DNA from: SHZL01 sp963784425
GTDB taxonomy: Bacteria; Pseudomonadota; Gammaproteobacteria; Xanthomonadales; SZUA-36
Assembly: GCA_963784425.1 (NCBI GenBank)
Contig: CAWARM010000007.1
Coordinates: 1-64,000, forward strand
Direction of reading: 5' to 3'
Length of the DNA: 64,000 nt
How positions within the stretch are numbered: the stretch's first letter is position 1; each line of letters starts with the position of its first letter. The notes under the pieces were generated by a model that made no database searches, had not been told where the DNA came from, and saw only the letters and a list, made by a program, of their open reading frames with translations. Shown here one piece after another: positions 51,754-61,281 of the stretch. Position numbers and translations under genes: made by a program.

Positions 51754-52695
51754 ATGCCCCCTCAAAGCGCACCCGACAGCAGCAGTGAAAAGCTGTACAC
51801 AATTGGCACAGTCTCAAAACTTACGGGTGTAGGCGCCATCACGCTTCGTGCCTGGGAGAGACGCTACGAACTCATTCATCCGGTGCGCAAGGAAAGCGGA
51901 CACCGCCTCTACACGCGCACGCACATAGACCAGATCAATCGCATAAACGCCCTGACCGACCAGGGCATGCGCATCAGCCAGATCAGCCTGGACATGCTGG
52001 AATCTGCGCCGGCACGCAATGACCGTGATGCCGCCCTGGAAAGTCTCTGGGGCGCATATCTGGATAACATGAATTCGGCCATCATCGCGTTTGATGAAGC
52101 ACGGCTGGAGGAGATTTACAACGAGGTACTGTCGCTTTATCCCATCGAACTGGCGACACGAAAACTGCTCAAGCCCTTGTTGGTTGAACTTGGATTGCGC
52201 TGGGAAACCGCCACGGGAAGTATTGCAGAAGAGCATTTTTTTGCTTTTTACCTGCGCAACAAGCTGGGGGCAAGATTCCACCACCGTATGCGCAATGAAG
52301 GCGGGCCACGCTTGTTGCTGGCCGGCCTGCCCGGTGAGTATCACGAAATTGCGTTGCTGTTGTTTGCGCTGTCAGCCAACGAACAGGGCTTTCGCCTGCT
52401 GCCCCTGGGCGCCAACATGCCGTTGGAAGAACTGGTTTTCGTTGCCAGCAGGACGCAGTGCGACGCCATTGTTCTTTCCGGCGCCATTGAACCTTCCACT
52501 GGAACTCTTGGCAGGGATCTGCCGTCTCTTGTGGGGGCGGTGGATATCCCGGTTTTTGTCGGCGGGCCGGCATCGGTCTTTGCCTGTGATGCGATCAACA
52601 AGACCGGTGCCGAAGCACTGGGCCAGGATCTGGAGCACGGTTTGCGGCGATTGAAAGAGCGCCTCGCCCGGCGCCTCAACTATAATGGGGCCTGA
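51754..52695 (+). CDS. MerR-family cobalamin-binding regulator (CarH/LitR-like)
   Basis: 313 aa from the ATG at 51754. N-terminal MerR HTH: YTIGTVSKLTGVGAITLRAW then ERRYELIHPVRKESGHRLYT. A B12-binding helical cap contains SIAEEHFFAFYLRNKLGARF (the Glu-His pair). The cobalamin fold contains GLPGEYHEIALLLFALSANE with the expected axial His, and ends GGPASVFACDAINKTGAEAL. In CarH/LitR, adenosylcobalamin is the light sensor, and light releases repression. It is divergent from the lipid-modification operon. Confidence 0.8.
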   Translation: MPPQSAPDSSSEKLYTIGTVSKLTGVGAITLRAWERRYELIHPVRKESGHRLYTRTHIDQINRINALTDQGMRISQISLDMLESAPARNDRDAALESLWGAYLDNMNSAIIAFDEARLEEIYNEVLSLYPIELATRKLLKPLLVELGLRWETATGSIAEEHFFAFYLRNKLGARFHHRMRNEGGPRLLLAGLPGEYHEIALLLFALSANEQGFRLLPLGANMPLEELVFVASRTQCDAIVLSGAIEPSTGTLGRDLPSLVGAVDIPVFVGGPASVFACDAINKTGAEALGQDLEHGLRRLKERLARRLNYNGA

Positions 52696-52717
52696 ATTCT
52701 TCACGCGGGGTCCGGCC

Positions 52718-53581
52718 ATGAAAAAAGCAGTGATCTTAGCGTTTGTAGTGTTCCTGGGCGCCGCAGCTTATTACTTCCTCGTGATGCAAGCCCCCGGGGG
52801 CGAAGTCGAGAAATTTTCACCGGTAATCCTTGCGCCAGACGATGCGGCGAAATCCGGGCAGGCGGATGAAGCCACAGCGGCAGCCACAGACCTTGAGCCA
52901 GGTGATGGAGCGAATGAAGCCCCGGCCACGGAAGTGGTGCCGCTGCCGGATTTGACTGCCAGCGATCCGCTGGTGCTGGAAGCTTTGGCGGGGCTGGTGG
53001 GACAGGCTGCCGTTGACCAGTTCGTGATTCCGCAGAACATCATTTCCCGCGTGGTGGCCACCGTAGATGCACTTGGCGGCCGGCGGGTTCCTGAACCGCT
53101 GATGCCGGTCCAATCCTTGGCGAGTGCCTTCGAAGCGAACGTAGATTTTGATCCGGAGGTGCCGCTGTACAATCCCCTCGGCGATGCGCTGCCGCAATAT
53201 CTGGTGGATCCGGTCAGCTACGCCCGCTACGTGCCCTACGTGGACCTGCTTGATTCGGTAAACATGGCGGCCCTCGCCGCGATCTATCAACAACAGCAGC
53301 CCCTGTTCCAGCAGGCCTATGTGGAGCTGGGCTATCCGGAAGGGGATTTCAACCTGCGTTTGCTGGAGGTCATTGACCTGATGCTGGCCGCGCCTGAAGT
53401 GCCGGAGCCAGTGCGACTGCTCAAGCCGGAGGCCTATTACCTTTTTGCCGACCCGGAACTTGAAGCGCTGCCGGCGGGAGCCAGGCTGATGATCCGCATG
53501 GGCAGCGACAATGCCGGGCGGGTAAAGGCAAAGCTGCGGGAACTCAAAACGGCGCTGACAGGAGCCAGCACAGCCCCGTAG
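52718..53581 (+). CDS. DUF3014 membrane protein
   Basis: 287 aa from the ATG at 52718 with one N-terminal helix (AVILAFVVFLGAAAYYFLVM), an Ala/Glu-rich linker and the DUF3014 domain (LADPLV-like LTASDPLVLEALAGLVGQAA, PLMPVQSLASAFEAN). Function unknown. It starts 22 bases after merR and may be co-transcribed with it. Confidence 0.75.
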   Translation: MKKAVILAFVVFLGAAAYYFLVMQAPGGEVEKFSPVILAPDDAAKSGQADEATAAATDLEPGDGANEAPATEVVPLPDLTASDPLVLEALAGLVGQAAVDQFVIPQNIISRVVATVDALGGRRVPEPLMPVQSLASAFEANVDFDPEVPLYNPLGDALPQYLVDPVSYARYVPYVDLLDSVNMAALAAIYQQQQPLFQQAYVELGYPEGDFNLRLLEVIDLMLAAPEVPEPVRLLKPEAYYLFADPELEALPAGARLMIRMGSDNAGRVKAKLRELKTALTGASTAP

Positions 53582-53590
53582 TTTGCGCAG

Positions 53591-55445
53591 TCATTTTTTC
53601 AGATCCAGGCCAATGATGACCGGGTCGTGGTCGGAAGACCGAAATGGTCCTTTCGCGAAATAATCTGCGGGCTTGCCGGGCTCAATGTTGTAGTCCAGCA
53701 CTTCGAGTTCATCCGCGTTGATGTGCCATGCGCTGGCGCCGGCAACAAAGGGCAGCAGTTGTGTGCTGGCAAACGCGTAATCCAGCGTGCCGATGCGGCC
53801 ATCGTACACATAGGTGTATGACTGCGCGTCGCCATACCGGGCCAGCAGGTTAACCAGGCCGCTTTTATCCAGTGCCCGCACCGGGTCTTCCATGCGGTGA
53901 CTGTTAAAGTCACCCACAATCAGCAGCTGTTTGATTCCTGATCCGGTTGGATCATGCAATGCCCACTCGGCCAACGCGCTGGCGGCCTGGGTTCGGCTGG
54001 CGTTGAAGCAGCCTTGCCCGTCCTGCTGGTCCTGGTTTTTCCCCTCAGCAGCCGTACAGTTTTTGGATTTCAGATGCGTGACCACGACCGTCAGCGCGCG
54101 GTCACCCTGTGCCATGCGAAACGATTGCGCCAGGGCTGGGCGGTTAAGGGAGTCATCGAATCGTTTATCAGTGCTGTCATCGAGCAAGGCGAAGCGCCCT
54201 TGCGGCGTGGCGAGTGCAGGTTGGTACAACAGCCCGGCCTTGATCACGTCCCGGCCAATCGTGCCGGTAGCGATAAAGGCATAGTGCCCTGCACCCATGA
54301 CCTTGTTCAAACCATCTACCAGATCCTGCAAGGATTGCGCGGGGTTGTTTTCCAGTTCGAGCAGGCCAACGATGCCGGCGTCAATAGCACTGATGGCGGC
54401 TACCAGCTTTTGCAACTGGCGCTGTTGCTCCTGCGTGTTGTCTGCGCCGCGACAGCCCCGGTTCAGTGCTGGCCCGCAGCGCTTGCCTGAATCCTGCAGC
54501 GTGGAAAAATAGTTCAGCACATTGAAACTCGTCACATGGAACGTCCCGCCTACATCTGGCGGATGGCCGCTGCGCGGATTGGTCTGCGTCAGGAGCTTGA
54601 AGGGCGCTGTAGGCTGCAAACGATAGCTGCCAAAAGCAAAGTGCAGCACACCCAACAGGCCGGTGAGTTCCTGGCCGGTGCGTATCGAATGGCTGGCACT
54701 GAGAGGCACCGTTTTGTCCTGCTCGGGCTGGTCCGAAGCTGGGATGTTTGGCGGCAGGTTTCGGCCTGCGCGGCCGTCATCAACAATGAGGCGGTCCAGT
54801 GCCTGGGCCCTGGACACGGCCAATGCCTCTTTACCCGGCAGGGCGGATTGGGTGGGCTGAACCTGTCTTTCACTCGATACCACCAGCTCGCCAAACTGCC
54901 ACAGCTTGTGGGTATCGATGATGGTGAGAGTTTGGGGCAGAGCCACGCGCATGTTTTCGACGGTTTCCAGGGCCCGGACCGAAGTCAGCGGCAAGTGAAG
55001 ATCTATGGCTGCCGGCAGTGCCACATCCGAGCGGCACACGACCAGGGTCTGGACCGGGTGAAGTTCAGTCAGGCCTTTGAACTCGGCGACGGTGCCACGT
55101 ACACGTACGAGGTCTCCCCCTGGCGGTCAGTGCGGTGTGGATGAACAGCCCTTCCGAGGATTGTGCGCTTTCGTCCCGGTCCTGCTGTTCTTCTTCGAGG
55201 AACAGGCCACCCAGCCCATCCGGTCCCTGGAATTGGCCCACGACCACGGCTTCAATATCGACCTTCTTGCCGGTGACCGGGCTGTTGGCTGCGCTGCCTT
55301 GAACGCTGCTGATGGGGGTGGCCGGCTGGCCGCAGGCGGATTTTTCTGAACTCGCCGCGCGATTATCCAGGGCCTGGCCGTCTGTGCAAAAAAGCACAAG
55401 GAGAATGGCGCACGGAATCCGGATAATTCTGCTGCTTTGTGCCAT
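53591..55445 (-). CDS. ExeM/NucH-type extracellular nuclease, frameshifted
   Basis: Signal peptide from the ATG at 55445 (IIRIPCAILLVLFCTDGQAL), an OB-fold segment (GKKVDIEAVVVGQFQGPDGL) and the endonuclease/exonuclease/phosphatase domain (HVTSFNVLNYF, GLLELENN, VVVTHLKSKN, LIVGDFNSH, RSSDHDPVIIG). The frames join near 55118, where one base in a G5 run must be removed to read LTARGDLVRVRGTVAEFKGL. The corrected protein is about 617 aa. These are metal-dependent secreted DNases. Confidence 0.75.
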
Positions 55446-55597
55446 GGTCCAGTTCTGTTCCTGACGTTGTTGGCGGGATGTTTGTGGGATGTTTGCGGCA
55501 GGTAGTGTGACTATATGCCCTTTATTCCTGCAGCCACAGCCCACAAGTACTTACGTGGACACGAACCGGATTTTTACGCACAGACCCTGGGTGATCA

Positions 55598-56032
55598 ATG
55601 AACGCAACACACAACGTCGTATGCCCCGCTTGCACCACCACCAATTCAATTCCCGCCAACCGCATGGGCGATGGGCCAATTTGCGGCAAATGCAAAGAAC
55701 CGATTTTCAGTGCCCACCCCGTGGAGCTAAGCCAGGCGAGCTTTCAACGGCATATCGGGGCCAATGACATCCCCGTTCTGGTCGATTTCTGGGCACCTTG
55801 GTGTGGGCCCTGCCGTACCATGGCGCCGGCCTTTGCAGAGGCTGCGGCCCAGCTGGAGCCAACGATACGATTGGCCAAGCTCAACACCGAGGAAGCTCAG
55901 GCCATCGGCGCCCAGTTTGGCATTCGCAGTATTCCGACCATGGTGATGTTCAAGGGCGGCCGCGAAATAGCCCGTCAGTCCGGGGCAATGATGGCCGGAG
56001 ACATTGTGCGCTGGGCGCGATCCCATGCCTAG
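55598..56032 (+). CDS. trxC: Thioredoxin 2
   Basis: 144 aa. An N-terminal zinc ribbon (CPACTTTN and CGKC) is followed by a thioredoxin fold with FWAPWCGPCRTMAPAFAEAA and the cis-Pro region IRSIPTMVMFKGG. It reduces disulfides in the cytoplasm under oxidative stress. Complete and ordinary. Confidence 0.93.
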   Translation: MNATHNVVCPACTTTNSIPANRMGDGPICGKCKEPIFSAHPVELSQASFQRHIGANDIPVLVDFWAPWCGPCRTMAPAFAEAAAQLEPTIRLAKLNTEEAQAIGAQFGIRSIPTMVMFKGGREIARQSGAMMAGDIVRWARSHA

Positions 56033-56216
56033 TGTGCTGGCTACCGCCGGTGGCGGTTGCCCAGGCTGTATGTAGTGGTTTAGATGATTCAGCTCGCGTA
56101 GATGCAATTTAAGTGTGGCAATACATCAGGTTCGTTTTACACTGAAGATTGAGTGGGCAATAGTGAGGTCCCGTAGCCGTTTTCCGGCAATGACTTGAAC
56201 AACAGAGGGTAGAGAT

Positions 56217-56459
56217 ATGGCCGACATTAACGAACTGAAACTGGAACTGAAGAAATTACGCGATGAGCTGGACCTGAAAATGCACCTCGCTTCACTGGAA
56301 ATGAAGCAGGAATGGGATGAATTGGAACAAAAGATGGAGTCGTTCTCCAGCCGGGCCGGCCTGGAAGCCACCCGTGATGGCTTGGGCGGCGCGTTGGAAT
56401 TATTGGCCGGGGAAATCAAGCTGGGATACCAGCGGTTCAGGACTGCGCTCAAGGATTAG
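56217..56459 (+). CDS. Small coiled-coil protein
   Basis: 80 aa, mostly heptad-patterned charged helices (ELKLELKKLRDELDLKMHLA, SLEMKQEWDELEQKMESF). No function recognised. It ends 18 bases before the ABC transporter start and is probably co-transcribed with it. Confidence 0.6.
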   Translation: MADINELKLELKKLRDELDLKMHLASLEMKQEWDELEQKMESFSSRAGLEATRDGLGGALELLAGEIKLGYQRFRTALKD

Positions 56460-56477
56460 TGCAGAGGACTCATTCCA

Positions 56478-58256
56478 TTGGCTGAAGCCACACGTACCAG
56501 CGATCGCCCCAAGGCCAAATCGCTAAAGCCCCTCCGCGCCCTCAGGCCCTTTATCGGGCGCTACAAGCGCACAGTGTTCGCCGCCATCGTATCCTTGCTG
56601 GTGGCTTCCGGCGCCATGCTGGTGATTCCGGTGGCCTTTCGCTTTCTCATTGATAAAGGCTTCATTGCGCAGGATGTAGGCACCATCAATCGCTATTTTG
56701 GATGGTTCCTGGCGGCAGCGCTGGTTTTCAGTGCGTTCGCCGCAATGCGCTACTACCTGGTGAGCTGGCTGGGCGAGCGCGTGGTAGCTGATGTTCGCAA
56801 TGCCGTGTACGACCGCGTCATTCGCATGGACCCGGCGTTTTTTGAAGTCACGCGCACGGGCGAAGTGCTGTCGCGCCTGACCGCAGATACGACCCTGGTG
56901 CAGAGCATTTCCGGTGTCGGCCTGTCTATTGCCTTGCGCTCTTCCGTGAACTTCCTGGGCAGCCTGGTGCTGTTGGTGATGACCAGTTGGAAGCTGGCGG
57001 CCTACATCCTTATTGGAATTCCCGCAGTACTTGTGCCCGTGTTGGTGGTAGGGCGAAGAATCCGTCAGCTGTCACGCCAGTCCCAGGACCGGGTCGCAGA
57101 TACCAGTGCACTGGCCGGGGAAACCCTTAATGCCATGCAGACGATACAGGCCTTCACATTGGAGGACCTGCAGGCCAGGCGTTATGAGGATTCCGTATCG
57201 ATCAGCTTCCTCACCGCCGTGCGCCGGTTGCGCATGTACGCCTGGCTTACGGCCCTTTCGTCTGCACTGATTTTTGTCGCCATTACGCTGATCCTGTGGC
57301 TCGGTTCACACTACGTGCTGGAAGGCAGCATGACGGGTGGACAATTGGGGCAGTTCCTTATGTACGCCATGATGGTTGGCATTTCGGCAGCAACCCTCGG
57401 CAGTTTGTGGGGTGAAATCCAGCGGGCCGCCGGAGCCATGGAGCGCCTGGCCGAGTTGCTGCATGCAGAGCCAGGCATTGCAGCGCCGGAAAATCCGCTG
57501 CATTTACCAACGCGCGCAGTCGGTTCGATACATTTTGATGAAGTGCTGTTTCACTACCCTTCACGTCCTGAGTCGGCAGCGTTGGATCATTTCACGCTGG
57601 ACATCGCCGCGGGTGAAACTGTCGCCATAGTCGGCCCGTCGGGAGCAGGCAAGAGCACGGCCTTCCAGTTGCTGCTGCGCTTTTATGACGCAACCAGCGG
57701 CACTATCCGCATTGACGATACCGATATCTCACGGCTGGACCCGCGCGAACTGCGTGGTCAAATCGGCCTGGTGCCGCAGGAGACCGTGCTTTTTGGCGCC
57801 AGCGCCATGGAGAACATCCGCTATGGCAGGCCAGGCGCCAGCGATGATGAGGTGCGGCAAGCTGCCGTCCTTGCCGCAGCGGACGAATTCATCCGCGAAT
57901 TACCTGAAGCTTACGCTACCTACCTTGGGGAGCGCGGTGCGCGGCTGTCGGGTGGCCAACGTCAGCGCATTGCCATTGCCCGGGCCATACTGAAGGACCC
58001 CCCCATCCTGTTGCTGGACGAGGCGACCAGTTCGCTGGACGCTGAAAGCGAGCAGTTGGTGCAACAGGCATTGGAAAGCCTGATGCATGACCGCACCACG
58101 CTGGTCATCGCTCATCGTCTGGCCACGGTAAAGAAAGTGGATCGCATCGTGGTGATACACCAGGGACGGGTCCAGGCCATTGGCACCCACCAGGAATTGA
58201 TCGAGGGTAATCCCCTTTATGCCAGGCTGGCTGCCCTGCAGTTTGGTATTGACTGA
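56478..58256 (+). CDS. ABC transporter, MsbA/lipid-exporter-like
   Basis: 592 aa from a TTG at 56478. It has six membrane helices (TVFAAIVSLLVASGAMLVIP…), then an ATPase with VAIVGPSGAGKSTAFQLLLR, LSGGQRQRIAIARAI and PILLLDEATSSLDAESEQL. It is a half-transporter of the lipid/drug exporter group. Substrate unknown. Confidence 0.88.
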   Translation: MAEATRTSDRPKAKSLKPLRALRPFIGRYKRTVFAAIVSLLVASGAMLVIPVAFRFLIDKGFIAQDVGTINRYFGWFLAAALVFSAFAAMRYYLVSWLGERVVADVRNAVYDRVIRMDPAFFEVTRTGEVLSRLTADTTLVQSISGVGLSIALRSSVNFLGSLVLLVMTSWKLAAYILIGIPAVLVPVLVVGRRIRQLSRQSQDRVADTSALAGETLNAMQTIQAFTLEDLQARRYEDSVSISFLTAVRRLRMYAWLTALSSALIFVAITLILWLGSHYVLEGSMTGGQLGQFLMYAMMVGISAATLGSLWGEIQRAAGAMERLAELLHAEPGIAAPENPLHLPTRAVGSIHFDEVLFHYPSRPESAALDHFTLDIAAGETVAIVGPSGAGKSTAFQLLLRFYDATSGTIRIDDTDISRLDPRELRGQIGLVPQETVLFGASAMENIRYGRPGASDDEVRQAAVLAAADEFIRELPEAYATYLGERGARLSGGQRQRIAIARAILKDPPILLLDEATSSLDAESEQLVQQALESLMHDRTTLVIAHRLATVKKVDRIVVIHQGRVQAIGTHQELIEGNPLYARLAALQFGID

Positions 58257-58282
58257 ATCAGGCCCACAGAATCAGCCTCGCT

Positions 58283-60385
58283 TCACCACATGCGCACGCG
58301 CTTTTCCGGCGCCAGCCACATGCCGTCACCTTCTACCGTGCCAAATGCTTCGTGGAACGCATCGAGATTGCGATATACGCCGTTAACCCGGTATTTCAAC
58401 GGCGAATGCGGGTCTGAAGCCAGCTGGCTGATGGCAGACTCGTCCTGGTACTTGCCCTTGCGTGACATGGCATAACCAATGAAGAAGCGCTGCGGCCCTG
58501 TATAGCCATCAATCACGGCCGGCTCGGTTCCGTTCATGCTGCGGATGTAGGCGCGGTAGGCCATCGCAACACCGGACACATCGCCGATGTTTTCGCCCAG
58601 GGTCAGTTCGCCATTGACGTGCATACCGGGCAAGGGCTCAAACTCGTTGTACTGCGCAACCAACGCTGCGGTCAGTGCTTCGAAGGCGGTGCGGTCTGCA
58701 TCGGTCCACCAGTTGACCAGGTTTCCGTCGCCGTCGAACTTGCTGCCCGAATCATCGAAGCCGTGACTGATCTCGTGGCCGATGACGCCACCCACGGCGC
58801 CATAATTGATTGCATCATCCGCGTTGAGCTGGAAAAAAGGGGGTTGCAGTCGCGCAGCAGGGAACACGATTTCATTCTTGGTCGGATCGTAATAGGCATT
58901 TACCGTTTGCGGGGTCATAAACCATTCCTTGCGGTCGACCGGCTTTGCAAGTTTGTCGATATTTTCCTGGTACTGCCATTCAATCGCTCGCCGCAAATTG
59001 CCGATGTGGTCTCCTGCAACGATTTTGAGCCTGGAGTAATCTTTCCATTCGTCCGGGTAGCCAATTTTCGCAACGAGCTTTGACAGTTTTTCCTGTGCAC
59101 GCACACGGGTTTCCGGGCTCATCCACGCGAGTTCCCCCAAGGTCTCATCCAGCGTGCTGATCACGTTGTCAACCAGGATTTCCATCTTGGCCTTGGCTTC
59201 CGGCGGGAAGTATTCGGCCACGTACAGTTTGCCCACGGCTTCACCGACCAGGTTGTTGACGACGCTGACGCCCAGCTTCCAGCGAGGCCGTTCCTCTTCC
59301 TGTCCGTTTAGCGTGCGATTGCGATAGTCGAATCGCAACGCGGCTGTTTCGGCATCGAGATTGATACCGCGGCTGTCCATCACCTGGTAAGTCAGGTACG
59401 TTTTCCAGTCGTCGAGGGGAATCCCGGCGAGCAGCCTGTCCAGCGCTGCGAAATAGCTTGGCTGGTACAGCACCATCATGTCGATGCCCTGCAGGCCCAG
59501 CTCGCTGCGGGTCAGCTGCCAGTCCATGTTCTTCGCTTCGCCGTCGAGCACATCAAGGGCAATCGGGTTATAGATTTTATCCGGGTCGCGGTTGGATACG
59601 TTGTCCCATTGCGCTTCGGCTATGGCGTGTTCAATGGCATAGATCCGCGTTGCCTGTTCGGCAGCATGGGCCGGGTCGGTGCCGGCGCGAACGAGCATGC
59701 CCTGCATGTAAGCCGGCAGCGCGTCTCGCGCCTTGGTGAAATTCTCATTGTCGAGCACCAGGTAGTAATCGCGGTCGGGCATGGTCAGGCCGCTTTGCCC
59801 GACGTATACCGCATTACGTGACGAATTCTTCATGTCCGGTGAAATTTCAATTTCGTACGGAGTCTGGACTCCCCGGCGCGTCAGTTGCGCCATGACGCGA
59901 ACCAGTGAGCTGACATCCGTGATCGAGGCGACCAGGTCGAGCTCGTCCTGCACTGCGCCTACGCCGAGCGCGTTGATCGTGTCTACATCCATCCAGCTAT
60001 TGAAAATATCGCCCACCTGCTGTGCTTCGGTGCCCGGCTGGGCGTGTGCCGCCGCGGCTTCTTCGACAATTTTCTTCAATGCAGCTTCTGTTTTTTCATA
60101 GGTCTGGTGATAGACCGTGTAGCCGGGGTAGATAGGGGGAATCGGAGTGTTGGCCAGCCAGGTGCCGTTGGCGAACGCGTAAAAATCATCCTGCGGTCGG
60201 GTATTTAGGTCGAGTTCGTCAAACAGGATGCCGGATGCTGCCGGCACGTCCTGCGGAGTGCCAGTCGCTTCAACTACCGGTGCTTCCACTTTTTCGTCTG
60301 CCGGTGAACCAGGCCGCGACCTGCTCCACAAAAAACCCCCGGCAATCAGGAGAACCACGAAGGTGATGGTGAGTATTCTTGACAT
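58283..60385 (-). CDS. M13-family metalloendopeptidase (neprilysin-like)
   Basis: 700 aa from the ATG at 60385 with a membrane/signal segment (ILTITFVVLLIAGGFLWSRS). Zinc site: VIGHEISHGFDDSGSKFD (HExxH) and LGENIGDVSGVAMAYRAY (third ligand Glu), plus NAYYDPTKNEIVFPAARLQP. It ends in a conserved Trp (APEKRVRMW). It is a periplasmic or secreted peptidase cutting small peptides. Confidence 0.9.
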   Translation of the reverse strand: MSRILTITFVVLLIAGGFLWSRSRPGSPADEKVEAPVVEATGTPQDVPAASGILFDELDLNTRPQDDFYAFANGTWLANTPIPPIYPGYTVYHQTYEKTEAALKKIVEEAAAAHAQPGTEAQQVGDIFNSWMDVDTINALGVGAVQDELDLVASITDVSSLVRVMAQLTRRGVQTPYEIEISPDMKNSSRNAVYVGQSGLTMPDRDYYLVLDNENFTKARDALPAYMQGMLVRAGTDPAHAAEQATRIYAIEHAIAEAQWDNVSNRDPDKIYNPIALDVLDGEAKNMDWQLTRSELGLQGIDMMVLYQPSYFAALDRLLAGIPLDDWKTYLTYQVMDSRGINLDAETAALRFDYRNRTLNGQEEERPRWKLGVSVVNNLVGEAVGKLYVAEYFPPEAKAKMEILVDNVISTLDETLGELAWMSPETRVRAQEKLSKLVAKIGYPDEWKDYSRLKIVAGDHIGNLRRAIEWQYQENIDKLAKPVDRKEWFMTPQTVNAYYDPTKNEIVFPAARLQPPFFQLNADDAINYGAVGGVIGHEISHGFDDSGSKFDGDGNLVNWWTDADRTAFEALTAALVAQYNEFEPLPGMHVNGELTLGENIGDVSGVAMAYRAYIRSMNGTEPAVIDGYTGPQRFFIGYAMSRKGKYQDESAISQLASDPHSPLKYRVNGVYRNLDAFHEAFGTVEGDGMWLAPEKRVRMW

Positions 60386-60573
60386 GGGCTTTCTCGCGAG
60401 TATCCGGATTATTGGTACGTGGCCGCATGGTCTCACCCTTCCGCTGCGGGCGGACAGTGCCTAAGGTTGGGTACTGTCGCGGGAAGGGTATGGACATGCC
60501 GTTCCCGAGCGTGCCGGAGGCTGACATGGGCGAACAAAATGCAGCGCACTTTACTGTCAATACGTATTAAACA

Positions 60574-60588
60574 AACCAGTTCGTCTAG
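60574..60588. promoter_or_regulatory. Second TetR-type operator half-match
   Basis: AAACCAGTTCGTCTA resembles the palindrome at 61238-61253. It lies downstream of tetR and about 190 bases upstream of the M13 gene. Confidence 0.4.
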
Positions 60589-60603
60589 ATTTTCTGAGCA
60601 AGT

Positions 60604-61218
60604 TCATTGAGCCGGTACCGGAAGCAAGCGTTTGACTGCGGTCTGGGCGATTTCCGCTAGCATCATCGGGTCGTTGAAAGTGCGGCCCAGGGTGGACATG
60701 CCCTGGATCACGGCCAAAATGCACAGTGCGGTTGTTTTAGGATTGACCGTCGCAACAATGCTGCCGTCCCTGATGCCCGCCTGGATTTTCTGCTCAAGCA
60801 GGCTGTGCCACTCTGTGAAAGCAGCAGCGCTGGCGGCACGGGCGACTTCGTTGCCCACGGCCAGTTCGCTGGCCAGTGTGCCCAACGAACATCCGAGTGC
60901 GCAGCCTGCCGCATTCCGGTGCCTTTCGGCCGCAGCCAGCACGGCACTGAACTGCGCCAGTATGCGCTTGCGCCCATCGCTCTCCAGGGTAGCGCCAGAC
61001 CTGAGTTCAGCCATCAACTGGCTGCGGTTGCGCTCGATAACGGCGTCGAGCAGCGCCTGCTTGCTTGGGAAAAAGTGATAAAAACTGCCCTTGACCACTC
61101 CGGCTTCATGGCACAGTGTATTGATGCCAACATGGCTGTAACCGTGACGCTGAAACAGACTTTGGGCAGTGTCGAGAATCTTTTCCCGGGTCGAATGCAG
61201 AGATTGAGTCCTTGGCAT
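60604..61218 (-). CDS. TetR/AcrR-family repressor
   Basis: 204 aa. N-terminal HTH: REKILDTAQSLFQRHGYSHV then GINTLCHEAGVVKGSFYHFF and PSKQALLDAVI. The C-terminal ligand domain has two Cys (GCALGCSLGTLA), possibly redox- or electrophile-sensing. A 16-bp palindrome lies 20 bases upstream. Confidence 0.88.
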   Translation of the reverse strand: MPRTQSLHSTREKILDTAQSLFQRHGYSHVGINTLCHEAGVVKGSFYHFFPSKQALLDAVIERNRSQLMAELRSGATLESDGRKRILAQFSAVLAAAERHRNAAGCALGCSLGTLASELAVGNEVARAASAAAFTEWHSLLEQKIQAGIRDGSIVATVNPKTTALCILAVIQGMSTLGRTFNDPMMLAEIAQTAVKRLLPVPAQ

Positions 61219-61237
61219 GGCCTGACTCTAGTGGAAA

Positions 61238-61253
61238 TAGACCAGTTTGTCTA
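61238..61253. promoter_or_regulatory. TetR operator
   Basis: TAGACCAGTTTGTCTA, a 16-bp inverted repeat with TAGAC/GTCTA arms, immediately upstream of the TetR gene. It is typical of autoregulatory TetR sites. Confidence 0.6.
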
Positions 61254-61281
61254 CACTAAACCTGACGTCAGAGAACCCGCT

